In this document: positions 30,726-32,388 of the stretch, piece by piece
How the letters are laid out: each line of letters opens with the position of its first letter
Numbering within the stretch: position 1 is the first letter of the stretch
Origin: Actinomycetota bacterium
GTDB lineage: Bacteria > Actinomycetota > Actinomycetes > Nanopelagicales > Nanopelagicaceae
Direction: 5' to 3'
NCBI GenBank assembly: GCA_009923805.1
Contig: RFSY01000005.1
Span: 1 to 32,388 of the forward strand
DNA length: 32,388 bases
Program-made: the position numbers and the translations under genes
The notes under the pieces: model-generated
Told to the model about the DNA's origin: nothing
The model's input: the letters and a program-made list of their open reading frames with translations, nothing else
Databases searched by the model: none

Positions 30726-31666
30726 TAGGCAGCCACCCTCTCTATTGCACGAAGGCGAACAGATGCAGAACGAGGATTGCTTTCAAGCTCCTGGGCAGTT
30801 GGAGTTTGACTTGAGCGGAAGACGAGTGAAAACTTTGCCGCATATTCAGGAAGTTCAACTGGCAGATTACGTGGGCTCTTAGAAGTTGAAGCTCGCGCAA
30901 AGATTTCTTTTACTATGCGATCTTCCAGCGACTGGAATGACATCACTACAAGTCGTCCGCCAACCATTAATAAATCAAGTGCATCGGGAAGCGCGCGAGT
31001 GATCGCACCCAACTCATCATTAGCCTCGATGCGAAGTGCTTGGAATGTTCGCTTTGCTGGATTTCCACCTGTTCGACGAGTCGCTGCGGGAATACTCTCT
31101 TTGACCAGCGTTGCAAGTTCGGTAGTTGAATTCAAAGGCCCTTTTGCACGTGCCTTGACGATATTTTCAACGATACGCGTTGCAAACTTTTCCTCGCCAT
31201 ATGCACGCAAGATATGGACCAATTTTCCAGGCTCATACGTATTGAGTATCTCTGATGCGGTAATCCCTTTACTGCGATCCATTCGCATATCAAGCGGTGC
31301 ATCTTGTGAGTAAGAGAATCCTCTATCTGACTCATCGAGTTGAATCGATGAAACTCCTAGATCGAAGAGAGCTCCATTGATATGTGTAAATCCGAAACTT
31401 TCAACAACGCTTGAGATTTCATCAAAGACGCAATGGGCAGTCTTTAGGCGTTCACCAAATGGGGCTAATCTCTCACTAGCACGCTCTAACGCAATCTCAT
31501 CACGATCAATTCCAATAACAGTGAGATTTTCAAAGCGCTGCAAAAGTGCTTCTGTATGACCGCCGAGACCTAGCGTTCCATCGACAACCACAGGATTTTC
31601 AGTTGCAAGAATTGCGGGTGCAAGTAGTTCAACGCAGCGATCGCGCATTACAGATATATGTTGCAT
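30725..31666 (-). CDS. rsmH: 16S rRNA (cytosine1402-N4)-methyltransferase RsmH (MraW)
   Basis: MQHISVMRDRCVELLAP, VVDGTLGLGGHTEALLQ, GIDRDEIALERA, GALFDLGVSSIQLDESDRGFSYSQDAPLDMRMD, VMSFQSLEDRIVK. Confidence 0.97.
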   Translation of the reverse strand: MQHISVMRDRCVELLAPAILATENPVVVDGTLGLGGHTEALLQRFENLTVIGIDRDEIALERASERLAPFGERLKTAHCVFDEISSVVESFGFTHINGALFDLGVSSIQLDESDRGFSYSQDAPLDMRMDRSKGITASEILNTYEPGKLVHILRAYGEEKFATRIVENIVKARAKGPLNSTTELATLVKESIPAATRRTGGNPAKRTFQALRIEANDELGAITRALPDALDLLMVGGRLVVMSFQSLEDRIVKEIFARASTSKSPRNLPVELPEYAAKFSLVFRSSQTPTAQELESNPRSASVRLRAIERVAA

Positions 31667-31700
31667 CTACTCCCCCGTTCTTAGCGACTGATGTGTCTTG

Positions 31701-31819
31701 AGTGCTCATCTCTGGTCACCGCCGGCCGACGGATCTATTGCGATAGCGACGCCGGGGAAGGGACGTCGCTGCCGGCCCAACTGGTAAGGAGAGGTCGGCG
31801 GTGGCCACAAATGAGCGCT
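31701..31819 (-). ncRNA. Structured RNA leader upstream of rsmH/mraW, consistent with the actinobacterial mraW RNA motif
   Basis: GC-rich non-coding segment in an AT-rich gap. On the minus strand AGCGCTCAT pairs with ATGAGCACT (8 of 9), GGCCACCGCC pairs with GGCGGTGACC, and an inner hairpin AGCGACG/CGTCGCT (31745-31751 with 31764-31770) closes a tccCTTCCCCgg-type loop. Ends about 35 nt before the rsmH ATG. Confidence 0.7.
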
Positions 31820-31883
31820 CTATGTAGTTTTTCTCTTGCTATTTACTTGTACTTATTCAGTTGTACGTGCCGTGTTAAATATT

Positions 31884-31939
31884 TTTTGCTGATGTTTTAA
31901 AAAAGTCCCGGAAAAACTTCTTCAGAAACATCAGCAAAA
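31884..31939 (-). repeat. 14-bp perfect inverted repeat spanning the mraZ 3' end and stop codon
   Basis: TTTTGCTGATGTTT (31884-31897) and AAACATCAGCAAAA (31926-31939) with a 28-nt loop that contains an AAGT/ACTT mini-stem. Confidence 0.88.
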
Positions 31940-32328
31940 CTCTTTTCGCGATCAGCGAGATATTCATTCCATGCAGCGCTATCCCAAATTTCAACGCGAG
32001 TATTTGCACCGATTACGACGCACTCTTTTTCAAGGCCCGCATATGTGCGAAGTCCTTGTGGAATGGTTACGCGACCTTGGCGATCAGGAATTTCATCGTG
32101 GGCACCTGCAAACATCACGCGCTGGTAATCGCGAGCGCTCTTTGCTGTGACAGGTGCTTGTCGCAACGTTTCAGTAATCGTTGCAAATTCAGAAGCTGGA
32201 AAGACATAGAGGCATCGCTCTTGTCCTTTAGTAATAACTAATCCGGTAGAAAGTTCTTCACGGAATTTGGCGGGAAGGATGAGGCGACCTTTTTCATCAA
32301 GGCGTGGTTCGTGAGTGCCGAGAAACAT
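31897..32328 (-). CDS. mraZ: Transcriptional regulator MraZ
   Basis: [26 protein letters not shown]...[44 protein letters not shown]: two SpoVT/AbrB-like repeats. Confidence 0.97.
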   Translation of the reverse strand: MFLGTHEPRLDEKGRLILPAKFREELSTGLVITKGQERCLYVFPASEFATITETLRQAPVTAKSARDYQRVMFAGAHDEIPDRQGRVTIPQGLRTYAGLEKECVVIGANTRVEIWDSAAWNEYLADREKSFADVSEEVFPGLF

Positions 32329-32388
32329 CTACTTCACCACCTTCCCCAAGGAGCGATCTGAGCGTGAAATCCCGCTCAATTCCCCACT

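Noticed and set aside
1-32388. CRISPR arrays, transposons, integrases, toxin-antitoxin pairs, phage or defence genes, tRNA/rRNA
   Set aside because: None recognised on either strand; all large ORFs are accounted for by core division, wall, replication, translation or histidine genes.

Overview
The window is a compact core-genome segment from a moderate-GC actinobacterium. Gene content, order and small intergenic gaps suggest an acI/Nanopelagicales-like freshwater lineage, but that is inference. Almost everything is on the minus strand. Read 5'->3' on that strand, the division and cell wall (dcw) cluster comes first: mraZ, an mraW-type structured leader, rsmH, ftsL, ftsI, murE, murF, mraY, murD, ftsW, murG, murC, ftsQ, ftsZ, pgeF, yggS, sepF, yggT. 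It is followed by a dksA/traR-like gene, lspA, rluD, dnaE, the histidine cluster (hisD, C, B, H, priA/hisA, hisF, hisI) and a truncated trpE. The only convincing plus-strand gene is ileS, preceded by a T-box leader. I see no mobile elements, CRISPR arrays, tRNAs/rRNAs or defence islands, and no clear wholly new system. The points most worth a second look are: (1) an IleRS whose class-I HIGH motif reads G-T-H-H, the swapped GXHH form; (2) a DksA/TraR-like protein with a histone-H1-like KKAPAKK tail that has lost the first CxxC zinc knuckle through an apparent 4-residue deletion; (3) absence of divIVA/wag31 from its usual place between yggT and ileS, where the two genes now converge with overlapping stop codons; (4) a 14-bp perfect inverted repeat across the mraZ stop codon, just upstream of an mraW-like RNA.
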